Source of the DNA: Chloroflexota bacterium
Lineage (GTDB): Bacteria; Chloroflexota; UBA11872
Direction: 5' to 3'
Assembly (NCBI GenBank): GCA_026707185.1
Contig: JAPOXI010000075.1
Span: 1 to 30,234, forward strand
DNA length: 30,234 nt
This document shows positions 1 through 8,011 of this stretch, piece by piece. The notes under the pieces were generated by a model. That model was not told the DNA's origin. It worked only from the letters and a program-made list of their open reading frames with translations, and ran no database searches. Position 1 is the stretch's first letter. Each line of letters opens with the position of its first letter. A program made the position numbers and the translations under genes.

Positions 1-463
1 GCTGAATCGTCGCCGCAAACTGCAGCAACTGCCGCAGCCCGCGGCTCAGTTCGCCAACTTTCTTGGGTCGGTGTTCCGTCAGGCCCAACCGCTCCAGCGC
101 CGCATCCGCCAGCCCCGGCGCTTCCTGGGTCGGTATCCCCTTCAACTCCGCCATGTACTTCAGGATCGGCGGGATGCGCAGACCCGGATACAGTCCTCGC
201 TCTTCCGGCAGATAGCCGATGCGCCGCCGCGCCGCGTCATCGATCGGCGCGCCAAACACCTCCACCGTGCCGCGGTCCGGCGCAAAGATGTCCAGCATCA
301 TCCGAATCGTGGTGCTCTTGCCCGCGCCGTTGGGCCCCACAAAGCCCACCACCTCGCCCTGCGCGATCTCCAGCGAGACATCCCGCACCACGTCCAGCGC
401 CCCAAACCGCTTCCACAGGCCGGTGGCCCGGACCGGAACGCCGCTGGTCGTCAAGCTCGCCAT
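1..463 (-). CDS. ABC transporter ATP-binding protein, ABC-2/NatA type (5' part only)
   Basis: This is the N-terminal 154 codons of an ABC ATPase; the 3' end lies beyond position 1. It energises an exporter-type ABC-2 permease. A canonical Walker A (GPNGAGKS, residues 43-50) follows the A-loop region. The Q-loop segment reads YLPEERGLYP (residues 85-93 area), typical of the NatA/YhaQ subfamily of sodium or drug exporters. The signature is LSRGLRQ (139-145), the degenerate form seen in that subfamily instead of LSGGQ. Start is the ATG at 461-463; no strong Shine-Dalgarno is visible. Walker B and any C-terminal DUF4162 domain lie outside the window. It is divergent from the NHL-repeat gene, so the permease is expected further left. 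The substrate cannot be deduced. Confidence 0.9.
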   Translation of the reverse strand, partial: MASLTTSGVPVRATGLWKRFGALDVVRDVSLEIAQGEVVGFVGPNGAGKSTTIRMMLDIFAPDRGTVEVFGAPIDDAARRRIGYLPEERGLYPGLRIPPILKYMAELKGIPTQEAPGLADAALERLGLTEHRPKKVGELSRGLRQLLQFAATIQ

Positions 464-579
464 GACCGCGAGTCTAGGCGGCGGCTTTCACCTGCGTCCG
501 TGATAAACCCCCCACAAGCGCACCACGCCGTCGCCGACTACGATGGGCACGTAACAGGTTCGTGCGGAAGGATTGCCCG

Positions 580-1434
580 ATGCCCGTAGGAAGTGGATCG
601 CATCGCTACGAGCGCGTGCAGGGGTGGCCGCAGCTGCCGGCGGACATCTACCTTGGCTGGATTGGCAGCGTGGGCCTGGACAGCAAGGGCCGCGTCTACT
701 GCTTCTGTCGCGGTACCCACCCCATGGTCGTCTTCGATGCCGGCGGCCGCGTCGTCGATACCTGGGGCGACGACCTCCTCAACCACGCCCACGGCGTCTT
801 TGTGGATGCTGACGAACACCTCTGGCTCACCGACCGCTACGCCCACGTCGTCTGGGTCACCACGACCGAAGGTCAGGTCGTCCGCCGCATCGGCTACCCC
901 AACTTCACCAGCGCCGACGGCGGCCTCTTCAATCACCCCACCAACACTCACCTCGGCGCCGACGGCTCCATCTACGTCTCCGATGGCTATGGCGACACCC
1001 GCTGCCACCGCTTCGCGCCCAGCGGTCAGTTGCTTAACAGCTGGGGCGAACCGGGCACCGGTCCCGGCCAGTTTGACCTGCCGCATGGCATCTGGGCCCT
1101 CAGCGATGACCGCATCCTGGTCGCTGACCGCGAGAACCACCGCATCCAGATCTTCGATCCCGACGGCGTCTACATCGACCAATGGACCGGCTACCGCCAG
1201 CCTTCCGACTTTTTCGTGGACGAAGACGCCGGCGTCATCTACCTGGCCGAAGTCGGCGGTCGAGTCTCGATCCTCGACCTGACCGGCCGGATCATCACCT
1301 CCTGGGAAGATCCCGGCGACGGCGGCGCAACCTTCAGCGCCCCCCACGGCATCTGGGTCGACCCCGAAGGCGCCATCTACATGGGCGAAGTCCAGCGCGA
1401 CGACGCTCTCTACAAGTTCCAACCCATCGGCTGA
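580..1434 (+). CDS. NHL-repeat beta-propeller protein, peptidyl-amidating-lyase-like
   Basis: A 284-aa protein built of about five to six NHL-type blades, each with an H/P-G-I or D-x-x-G-x-I/V-Y-V-x-D pattern. Examples are HGVFVDADEHLWLTD, GSIYVSDGYGDTR, DLPHGI...RILVADRENHRIQIF and PHGIWVDPEGAIYMGE. The DGYG and ADRENHRIQ motifs and the repeated HGI/HGV histidines resemble the lyase domain of peptidylglycine alpha-amidating enzyme (PAL), where His residues hold zinc. Bacterial PAL-like proteins are common and their substrates are mostly unknown. No signal peptide is present, so a cytosolic location is likely. The ATG at 580 is preferred over the upstream in-frame GTG at 562 because AAGGA sits 8 bases before it. 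It could be a lactonase-type propeller instead; the fold call is safer than the activity. Confidence 0.85.
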   Translation: MPVGSGSHRYERVQGWPQLPADIYLGWIGSVGLDSKGRVYCFCRGTHPMVVFDAGGRVVDTWGDDLLNHAHGVFVDADEHLWLTDRYAHVVWVTTTEGQVVRRIGYPNFTSADGGLFNHPTNTHLGADGSIYVSDGYGDTRCHRFAPSGQLLNSWGEPGTGPGQFDLPHGIWALSDDRILVADRENHRIQIFDPDGVYIDQWTGYRQPSDFFVDEDAGVIYLAEVGGRVSILDLTGRIITSWEDPGDGGATFSAPHGIWVDPEGAIYMGEVQRDDALYKFQPIG

Positions 1435-1477
1435 CGGCGACCAGTCCTCGGCTGAGGAATCTGGGGTGATGGCGGCG

Positions 1478-2428
1478 CTAGCTGGCTGACTGTCCGGACT
1501 GCAACTCCGCCAGCACCGCGTCCGTCATCCCCTCCAGATCGAACCTGGGTGCCCAGCCCCAGTCGGCGCGGGCGCTCGTGTCGTCCATGCTGGAGGCCCA
1601 ACTGTCCACTACGCCCGCGGGCACGGGATCCGGCTCGAACGTCAGTCGAATGTCCGGCATCCGCCTTTTCACCGCGTCGGCCATTTCCTGGACCGTCGGG
1701 TTGGAGCCCATCACCTGGTAGACCCGGCGACTCAAGGCGCTGGCCGGTGCGTCGTGCAGTTGCAGTATCGCCCCCACCACGTCGTCCACCCACACCAGCG
1801 GGATGCGGCTGTGGGGATAGACCTTGAAGGTGTATCCGCCCTCGCGCACCGCCCCGATGTAGAGCTCGCACACAAACGCGCTGGCCGCGCCCGCCGCCGG
1901 CGCTGTCGGCGCCACCATCGCCGACAGCCGCACACACCGAAAGTCCACGCCAAACCGCTGGTAGTAGTACACCCCCAGCCGCTCCCCCAGCACCTTCGTC
2001 ACGCCGTACAGGCCCGCGGGCCATTGCGGGCTGTCGTCGGTCACCGTGTCGCCCACGCCCAACCCAAACGTGGCCACGGAACTGGGAAACAGCACCCGCC
2101 CCACGCCATGAATCCGCGCGGCCTCCAGCACGTGGCGAATGCCGTCGAGATTCACCCGCCAGGCCAGCTCTGAGTCTGTCTCCGAGCTTCCCGAAAGAAG
2201 CGAGGCCAGGTGGTAAACGGCGTCGGGTCGGGTCTCGGCGACGATGCCGTCAATAAGGCCGGGAGCCTGCGTCTCGCCAACCCGCACGTCCGCGCGCTCG
2301 AACGCCGCCGACGGCGCCACCGGATCCGCCCGCACGTCCACCACTGTCACCCGGTCGCCCCGCTCGATCAGCGCCGCAGCCAGCCGCGACCCAATACTCC
2401 CGGCGCCCCCGGTAATCAGCGCGTGCAT
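1478..2428 (-). CDS. NAD-dependent SDR epimerase/dehydratase, L-threonine 3-dehydrogenase-like
   Basis: A 316-aa extended short-chain dehydrogenase. The Rossmann motif TGGAGSIGS is at residues 6-14, and the catalytic Ser is in FPSSVATFG followed by YGVTK (YxxxK). The core with YHLASLLSG, the paired YGVTKVLGERLGVYYYQRFG stretch and IPLVWVDDVV matches the SDR-type threonine dehydrogenase family (oxidation of L-threonine to 2-amino-3-ketobutyrate) more than GalE-type sugar epimerases. D-erythronate dehydrogenases share part of this pattern and remain an alternative. The gene lies between the NHL protein (convergent) and the sulfatase (same strand, 106 bases upstream), so it may be co-transcribed with the sulfatase as part of a catabolic unit. 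Confidence 0.88.
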   Translation of the reverse strand: MHALITGGAGSIGSRLAAALIERGDRVTVVDVRADPVAPSAAFERADVRVGETQAPGLIDGIVAETRPDAVYHLASLLSGSSETDSELAWRVNLDGIRHVLEAARIHGVGRVLFPSSVATFGLGVGDTVTDDSPQWPAGLYGVTKVLGERLGVYYYQRFGVDFRCVRLSAMVAPTAPAAGAASAFVCELYIGAVREGGYTFKVYPHSRIPLVWVDDVVGAILQLHDAPASALSRRVYQVMGSNPTVQEMADAVKRRMPDIRLTFEPDPVPAGVVDSWASSMDDTSARADWGWAPRFDLEGMTDAVLAELQSGQSAS

Positions 2429-2534
2429 GCGTCAATCCTCACGGATGATTGTGGGCTCTTCGAAGACACCAATCATTCTGCCCCGCAGGGCGGCCGCCCG
2501 CCGACACGCGTCCAACCGCTGTGGCTAATCCTGG

Positions 2535-3986
2535 CTAGCCTCGGCCCAGCCCAATCCGATCGGCGCTCAAGCGCTCCAGCGTCCCCGCCGTCGCATCGTG
2601 CGCGGCCAGCCACTCAAGCATCGCGGCATGTATGCGCCGCGCTTCCTCCCGGTGGCTGTCGATCAGATTCTCCGACTCACGGGGATCGTCGGCGACCCGA
2701 TACAGCCCCGGTCCGCCGTCTCCGTCGCCTTCATCCACCAGCAGCTTCCATTCCCCATCCGTCACCGCAGGCGCTCGCGTATGCACCCAGCCGCCGCCGA
2801 TGTCTGTGGTCGTCGCGGTGATTGCCAGCGAACGTGGTCCATCTGAATCCCCTTCCAACAGCGAAACCAGGCTGGCGCCCTCCGCGTCCAATTCGCCCGG
2901 CACCGGGATGTCGCACAACTCCAGCACCGTCGGCACCAGGTCCGGCGCCTGCACCAGGCCCGCCAGCCGCGATCCGGGCGCCACCGTGGTGCGGCCTAAC
3001 GACGCCGGTACGTGCATTGACCAGCAGATGGCATTGATCTCGCAGTGGAACGGGAACACGCTCCGAGCGTCGGCCTGGATGCCCGACTTGCCCGTGCGGC
3101 CCCGCTCCCCCAGGTACATCCCGTGGTCTGACATAAAGACGACGATCGAGTTGTCCAGTAGCCCGGCGTCCTCCACCGTCCGCAGCATCCGCCCCACCGC
3201 CTTGCTCAGCAGCGTGCACATCGCCTTGTACCTGGCCTGCATGTTCTGCAGTTCCGCCGGCGTATACACGCTCGCCTCTCGGTAATTCGGCTGCGCAATC
3301 GGCGGCCCGTCGTATGTCGAATCGTAGAGATCCAGCAGGTACCGCGGCGGAAACCACGGCTCGTGCACGTCAAAGCAGTCCACCCACAGCATGAACGGCT
3401 GCGGACTCGCGTAGCAGTCCTCTAGGAACCGGCACACGTCGTCCGCCATCCGCATCGGCTGCGACTGGTCCTCGTAGCGCCGCCAGTAGTTCGTATGCGC
3501 GTGGATGTCGGGCAGCACCGGCGTGTAGGCGTGGTTCCCGAACTCAACCCGCGTCTTGCGCGGATCCTCCACCACGTGCTCAATCGGATCGTTCAGCCGC
3601 AAGAACTTGCCGTCGCCCTCATGCCCCCGGTTGAAGTGATGGCGATCGAATCGATGAAAGAAATGCGAGTTCATCAGGTGCGTGGTATCCGCGATCAGCT
3701 GAGTGCGGTACCCGTTCGCCCCCAGCACCTCCGGCAGCGTCACCGCCTTCGGATCCAGGTTCCGCCAGCCGTGCCGCGGATGCCCGAAGCGCCCCGTAAA
3801 CCAGTCCGTCCGCATTGGAATCGTCGGAAAACTCGATACCGTCGCCTGCGCAAACGTCACGCTGCGCCCCAGCCAGTCGTCCAACTCCGGCGTAACCACG
3901 TCCGGATGCCCATTTGCCGCAATATGGTCCGGCCGATATGTGTCGCTAACTATCACGATGACGTTCGGACGCTCACGGCTGGGCAT
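2535..3986 (-). CDS. Sulfatase-fold (alkaline-phosphatase superfamily) hydrolase with Thr at the nucleophile site
   Basis: A 483-aa arylsulfatase-like protein. First metal motif is SDTYRPDH (residues 14-21) and the second is MSDHGMYLGERG in the C-terminal half. The signature region reads T55-I-P-M-R59 followed by a conserved TGR, where ordinary type I sulfatases carry C-x-P-x-R and convert Cys to formylglycine. Thr at this site is normal for phosphodiesterase and phosphopentomutase members of the superfamily. The protein may therefore hydrolyse phosphate or phosphonate esters, or be a sulfatase relative with a changed mechanism. No signal peptide, so probably cytoplasmic. The start at 3986 is preferred over the longer frame (4037) because GAGGGAG precedes it by 8 bases. 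It is divergent from the GH172 gene across a 277-base region with repeats. Confidence 0.9.
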   Translation of the reverse strand: MPSRERPNVIVIVSDTYRPDHIAANGHPDVVTPELDDWLGRSVTFAQATVSSFPTIPMRTDWFTGRFGHPRHGWRNLDPKAVTLPEVLGANGYRTQLIADTTHLMNSHFFHRFDRHHFNRGHEGDGKFLRLNDPIEHVVEDPRKTRVEFGNHAYTPVLPDIHAHTNYWRRYEDQSQPMRMADDVCRFLEDCYASPQPFMLWVDCFDVHEPWFPPRYLLDLYDSTYDGPPIAQPNYREASVYTPAELQNMQARYKAMCTLLSKAVGRMLRTVEDAGLLDNSIVVFMSDHGMYLGERGRTGKSGIQADARSVFPFHCEINAICWSMHVPASLGRTTVAPGSRLAGLVQAPDLVPTVLELCDIPVPGELDAEGASLVSLLEGDSDGPRSLAITATTTDIGGGWVHTRAPAVTDGEWKLLVDEGDGDGGPGLYRVADDPRESENLIDSHREEARRIHAAMLEWLAAHDATAGTLERLSADRIGLGRG

Positions 3987-4116
3987 GGGAGCGGCTCCCT
4001 CGGTTTCTAGTGAAGCGCTGGACGCATTCTCGCGCACGACGTGGGAGTCGCGAGGTCACGCGGCCGCTGTGGATGTCGCGAGGAGCGTGCCCGGAACTGG
4101 CTGGCTATTCCGCAAC

Positions 4117-4167
4117 TCTGAATAAGGTCTCCCGTTATTCAGACTTTCACCCTGAACTCTGAATAAC
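4117..4167. promoter_or_regulatory. Triple TCTGAATAA element in the divergent sulfatase/GH172 intergenic region
   Basis: AACTCTGAATAA occurs at 4114-4125 and again at 4155-4166. Between them the inverted copy TTATTCAGA lies at 4135-4143. The middle copy can pair with either neighbour (loops of about 9 and 11 to 14 bases), giving two mutually exclusive hairpins. The A+T-rich element stands out in GC-rich surroundings. Two direct copies plus one inverted copy between divergent genes is the geometry of operator sites for a dimeric regulator, but hairpin or repeat-family origin is also possible. No regulator gene lies beside it. Confidence 0.45.
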
Positions 4168-4263
4168 GCGGTCTCGGAACCGCCTACGACAGCTCGTGGT
4201 CGCGTCGGGGGAGTCGCAGCCACACAATGGGTTTCGTCAGCGGCCCTATCGGGAACCCCGACC

Positions 4264-5382
4264 ATGCCCGCCTTCAACGGCCTCAACCTCCACCTCGGCA
4301 ACCTCTCGCGCCTGTCCTCGGCCCAATCCCGCTCCATCTCCGCTGAGAACCCCCGCGGCGAACGCGGCGGCGGCGCTAGGGCCGAAGCCGACCCCAACGG
4401 TCCGTCCCGTCACCTGGGTCGTGGCTGGAAGTGCCGTCCCGCCGTCTCGATAGACCCGGGCGAGACCCTGGAAATGGCCGACATCCAGGGTCCCGGCGCC
4501 ATTCAGAGCATCTGGATCACCGGCTCGGTCTCCCGCAACCTCATCCTGCGCATGTACTGGGACGACCAGGAGCAGCCCGCCGTCGAGGTCCCGCTACCCG
4601 ACTTCTTTGCCGTGCCCTGGGCGACCAGGGAGGACGACCTGAAAGACCACTTTGCCCAGGTCACCGCACTGCCCATCGCCGTCAATCCCGGCTGCGGACT
4701 CAACTGCTTCTGGCAGATGCCGTTCCGGCGGCACTGCCGCATCACGCTCGAAAACCAGCACCCGGCCCAATCCCAGCGCTGCTTCTACCAGGTCAACTTC
4801 ACCCTCACCGACGTACCGGACGACGCCGCCTACTTCCACGCCCAGTTCCGGCGAACCAACCCCGTGCCTTACGGCGAGGAGTACACCATCGTCGAGGGCA
4901 TCCGCGGCCGCGGCCACTACGTCGGCACCTCCCTCGGTTGGGGCGTGCTGGACGACCGCTGGTGGGGCGAAGGCGAAATCAAATTCTTCATCGATGGTGA
5001 CGACGAGTTTCCGACCATCTGCGGAACGGGAACCGAGGACTACGTCGGCGGCTCCTACGACTGGCGCGTGGCCGGCCAATACCGCACCTACACCACCCCG
5101 TTTCTGGGCATGCACCAGGTCATCAAGCCCGACGGGCACATGCTCAACAAGCATCGACACGCCATGTACCGCTTCCACGTCCTCGACCCGATCCGGTTCC
5201 AGCGCGACCTCCGCGTCACCATCCAGGACCTCGGCTTCCACCCCGACCAGGACTTTGACGGCAAGGGCAAGCTCTTCATGGCCCGTCAGGACGACATCTG
5301 CTCCGTCGCCTACTGGTACCAGGCCCTGCCCACCGAGCCCTTTCCTGCGCTTCCAGATCGGATGCTTCTGACCCTCCCGTGA
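4264..5382 (+). CDS. DUF2961 / glycoside hydrolase family 172 protein
   Basis: A 372-aa protein of the DUF2961 family, now classed as GH172, whose characterised members act on fructofuranosides (difructose anhydride I) and D-arabinofuranosides of arabinan. Visible family hallmarks are the PLPDFFAVPW stretch near residues 110-119, the acidic WWGEGEIKFFIDGDDEFP segment (233-250) and GTGTEDYVGGSYDW (254-267), which carries a candidate catalytic Glu258. The double jelly-roll fold is expected. There is no signal peptide, so it probably acts on imported oligosaccharides. It is full length for a single-domain member. The N-terminal 50 residues are low-complexity (Arg/Gly/Ala) and may not be conserved. 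It is divergent from the sulfatase-like gene, suggesting a shared substrate pathway. Confidence 0.88.
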   Translation: MPAFNGLNLHLGNLSRLSSAQSRSISAENPRGERGGGARAEADPNGPSRHLGRGWKCRPAVSIDPGETLEMADIQGPGAIQSIWITGSVSRNLILRMYWDDQEQPAVEVPLPDFFAVPWATREDDLKDHFAQVTALPIAVNPGCGLNCFWQMPFRRHCRITLENQHPAQSQRCFYQVNFTLTDVPDDAAYFHAQFRRTNPVPYGEEYTIVEGIRGRGHYVGTSLGWGVLDDRWWGEGEIKFFIDGDDEFPTICGTGTEDYVGGSYDWRVAGQYRTYTTPFLGMHQVIKPDGHMLNKHRHAMYRFHVLDPIRFQRDLRVTIQDLGFHPDQDFDGKGKLFMARQDDICSVAYWYQALPTEPFPALPDRMLLTLP

Positions 5383-5586
5383 GGTCGCGAGACGGCCATT
5401 CGCGCAGGGAACATTCGCGTTAGGTGGGCAAGGTGCCCGGTTTTCCGTGGCACACTCGTTGGGTACTGATCTGCGGCCGCAGGAGCCGACCCTCTGACCG
5501 CGCCCGATCAACCTCTAAATACCACAGCGCACAATCACGGCCCCGGCTGCCAGTGCGCCGGACGCTGCGACGCCGCGCTCTTCAAT

Positions 5587-6852
5587 GTGCCCGGCCTGCG
5601 CATCGCATCGCGCCGTGGTTTCCTGCGCGCCGCGCTGGCCGGAGCCGCCGTAGCGGCCGCGCCTCCGCTCATCGCTCGTGCCGTAACCGAGGATGAGATC
5701 ACTGAGGCCGAACGCGAACAGGCTGAACTCGAACGCCTAGCCCAGGAAGAACTCACCCTGCTCGCAGCCGCCGAAGCCCGCGAAGGTGCGCTCCAGCAGC
5801 AACTCGCCGTGATTGACCGGCAGCGCTTCTCCGCCGTCGAGCGCTTGCGAGATGTCAATCGCCAACTCGAAACCGTGGAGCTCGAGGTCTTCGACATCAA
5901 TGCCTCCATCGCCAATCTCAATCGCGCTCTCGCGCGCGAAACAGACAACCTCGGCGCCCGCGTCCGCTCGCTCTACAAAGCCGGCCGCACCACCACCCTC
6001 GAGACTGTGCTCTCCTCCTCGTCATTCTCCGAGGCGCTCGACCGCGCAACCTCGCTGGAGCGTGCGTTGGCGCAGGACCTTGAAGAGATCGAGTCCCTGC
6101 GCCGTAGCCGCCAGACCGTGCAACTTCGCACGGCTGATCTGGCCGCCCGGCTCCAGCAGATGGACGAACTGCGCCAGCAGTCGGCCACTATCGAGGCCGA
6201 GCTTCGGCGACGCTCACAAGAACAGCTGGACCTCATCTTCGGAGTCCAGCAGGAACAGGAAACGATCGACTCAAACAGGCGAGCCTTTGAGGCCGAGGCC
6301 GCAGTCGTCGGAAGCCGCATCGCGGTGCTTCGCGACATTCGCGCGGCCGAACTCGCCCAACTCGAACGAATCAAGAAGCTCCAACAGGCCCAGGAGCAGG
6401 CCCGCGAACTCGCCCGTCAGGTCGCGCAGACCCAGGGCACCGCGGTAGCCGGTGTCTACACCTGGCCCCTCTGGGGCCTCATCACCACCGAGTTCGGCGG
6501 CTGCACCTGGGGCCAATGCCCGCACATCGGCATCGACGTTGCCGGCGACATGCTGGCGCCCATCGTGGCTGCCAACGATGGCATCGTGCTCGCGTCCGAC
6601 TACGTCGTGCCCGGCAACCGCCAGGCCTCCTACGGAATGATCGTAGTCATCGCCCACAACCAGAATGAGGAAACTCTCTACGCCCATCTCGATGACTACA
6701 CCTCCCCACCGCCCGTCTCGCCCGGCCAGTTCGTCAGCCGCGGCCAGGTCATCGGCTACGTCGGCCTCACCGGCTGGACCACTGGCCCCCACCTTCATTT
6801 CGAATACCGGGTCAACGGCGTCGCGAAAAACCCCCGCGACGTGCTGGTCTGA
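5587..6852 (+). CDS. Tat-exported murein hydrolase activator / M23 peptidase (EnvC-like)
   Basis: A 421-aa exported protein. Residues 8-14 (SRRGFLR) followed by a hydrophobic Ala-rich stretch form a twin-arginine signal peptide, so the protein is secreted folded. Residues 35-285 form a long charged coiled coil, and 290-421 a LytM/M23 domain. The zinc motif HxxxD is intact (H313, D317), as is HLH (H402/H404), and His367 lies in YAHL; these are the usual metal and catalytic residues, so an active peptidase is likely rather than a degenerate EnvC. Two cysteines flank the metal His (C306, C311). Probable role: cell-wall remodelling or daughter-cell separation. The listed GTG start has no good Shine-Dalgarno; an upstream CTG at 5494 does (AGGAG at 5481-5485) and would add 31 residues. 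Confidence 0.9.
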   Translation: MPGLRIASRRGFLRAALAGAAVAAAPPLIARAVTEDEITEAEREQAELERLAQEELTLLAAAEAREGALQQQLAVIDRQRFSAVERLRDVNRQLETVELEVFDINASIANLNRALARETDNLGARVRSLYKAGRTTTLETVLSSSSFSEALDRATSLERALAQDLEEIESLRRSRQTVQLRTADLAARLQQMDELRQQSATIEAELRRRSQEQLDLIFGVQQEQETIDSNRRAFEAEAAVVGSRIAVLRDIRAAELAQLERIKKLQQAQEQARELARQVAQTQGTAVAGVYTWPLWGLITTEFGGCTWGQCPHIGIDVAGDMLAPIVAANDGIVLASDYVVPGNRQASYGMIVVIAHNQNEETLYAHLDDYTSPPPVSPGQFVSRGQVIGYVGLTGWTTGPHLHFEYRVNGVAKNPRDVLV

Positions 6853-6997
6853 CGCCCGGCGCCTGCGCTAACGGCTGCAACGCGAATCGGGCGCCGCCCG
6901 GGTGGTGCCAGGCGGCTCGTATCATGTCCATCCACCCCACGCTCGCCCTGCAATATTCGGCGGTCGGCTGCCGGCCGCTACTCGGGAAACGCCACGA

Positions 6998-7339
6998 ATG
7001 AACACTGCGACCGACACAGCCGTTCACGTTGAGCTCAAGTTCGACGCTGCCGGCCTGCTTCCCGCAATCTGTCAGGACAACGCGACGGGCGACATCCTGA
7101 TGCTCGGTTACATGAACAGCGAGGCCTTCAACCGCACGCTGACGTCCGGCACGGTCTGGTTCTACAGCCGCAGCCGCCGCGAACTTTGGAACAAGGGTTC
7201 GACTTCCGGTAACTACCTCCGGGTCGTGGACCTCGTTGCTGACTGCGACCGGGACGCGCTCCTGGTACGGGTCAATCCGGCGGGCCCGACCTGTCACCTG
7301 GGCGTGAGGTCGTGCTTCCACAATCCGATCGACCTCTGA
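6998..7339 (+). CDS. hisI: Phosphoribosyl-AMP cyclohydrolase
   Basis: A 113-aa single-domain HisI that opens the purine ring of phosphoribosyl-AMP in the third step of histidine biosynthesis. The family core is clear: WFYSRSR, LWNKGSTSGN, the Mg site D82-C83-D84-R-D86, and zinc ligands C83, C99 and C106 in the GPTCHLGVRSCF segment. The HisE pyrophosphatase domain is absent, so HisE must be a separate gene. ATG at 6998 is chosen by homology; GGGAAA lies upstream. No other his gene is nearby, so it is a scattered his gene placed ahead of the sugar cassette (40 bases before gmhA), perhaps co-transcribed. Confidence 0.95.
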   Translation: MNTATDTAVHVELKFDAAGLLPAICQDNATGDILMLGYMNSEAFNRTLTSGTVWFYSRSRRELWNKGSTSGNYLRVVDLVADCDRDALLVRVNPAGPTCHLGVRSCFHNPIDL

Positions 7340-7379
7340 TGCGGTTTCGGACCTAGGGAGCGCCGCCGACCTGACCGCG

Positions 7380-7949
7380 ATGACCGACCGCGTGAGCGCT
7401 CACCTGCGCAACCTGGGCGGGCAGATCGCCGCCCTCTCATCCGCCGACATTGAGCCTCTGACCTCCGCCGTGGAAGCCGCTTGGGCTGCGGACCGCACGG
7501 TCTTTGTCGCAGGCAATGGCGGCAGCGCGTCCACCGCCTCCCACTTCGCCACAGACTTGTCCAAGACCACAATCGCCAGACCTCCCGGCGCGCGAGGCAT
7601 CCGCGCGGTAGCTCTGACCGACAACGCAGGGTTGCTGACTGCCTGGGCCAACGACTTTGCGTTCGAGCGCGTCTTTGCGGAGCAACTTCGCAACCTTGCC
7701 CGACGCGACGACCTCTTTATTGCCATCAGCACCAGCGGTGAGTCGCCCAACCTTCTAGCGGCAGTTATCGCCGCCGACGAGTCCGGAGTTCGTAGCCTTG
7801 CCCTTGCCCCCGAGGCCTCCACGCTCGCGCGACGCGCCGAAATCGTGGTCCCTATCGAAGCCGAGTCCACTCAGATCGCCGAAGACCTTCACCACATCGT
7901 CTGCCACGCCGTCACCCTGCATATCGCGGCCCTCCTCGCAGCTACATAG
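7380..7949 (+). CDS. gmhA: SIS-domain isomerase, sedoheptulose-7-phosphate isomerase family
   Basis: A 189-aa SIS protein. GNGGSASTASHFATDL (about residues 43-58), ALTDN, and ISTSGESPN match GmhA, which isomerises sedoheptulose 7-phosphate to D-glycero-D-manno-heptose 7-phosphate, the first step of ADP- or GDP-heptose synthesis. The conserved C-terminal histidines in DLHHIVCH are present. The length is typical. It is followed 62 bases later by the matching heptose kinase gene, which strengthens the assignment over other small SIS proteins such as DiaA. Cytoplasmic homotetramer expected. Confidence 0.9.
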   Translation: MTDRVSAHLRNLGGQIAALSSADIEPLTSAVEAAWAADRTVFVAGNGGSASTASHFATDLSKTTIARPPGARGIRAVALTDNAGLLTAWANDFAFERVFAEQLRNLARRDDLFIAISTSGESPNLLAAVIAADESGVRSLALAPEASTLARRAEIVVPIEAESTQIAEDLHHIVCHAVTLHIAALLAAT

Positions 7950-8011
7950 TCGTGGCAGCTAACCCCGCTGCGCTCGGCTTGCACGATCTCACGGCCCGTC
8001 GATAGCACTCC

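Noticed and set aside
538..1422. A 294-aa open frame antisense to the NHL gene
   Set aside because: Val/Ala/Asp-rich shadow typical of the complement of GC-rich coding DNA; the plus strand encodes the recognisable propeller.
2488..2499. GGGCGGCCGCCC palindrome between the SDR and sulfatase genes
   Set aside because: No T-run for a terminator and such GC palindromes are expected by chance here.
5448..5462. Sigma-54-like site TGGCAC-N5-TTGG upstream of the M23 gene
   Set aside because: One mismatch in the key GC element, no enhancer-type regulator seen, and the presumed lineage generally lacks sigma-54.
4594..5511. A 305-aa open frame antisense to the GH172 gene
   Set aside because: Shadow frame with biased composition; the plus strand carries the conserved family motifs.
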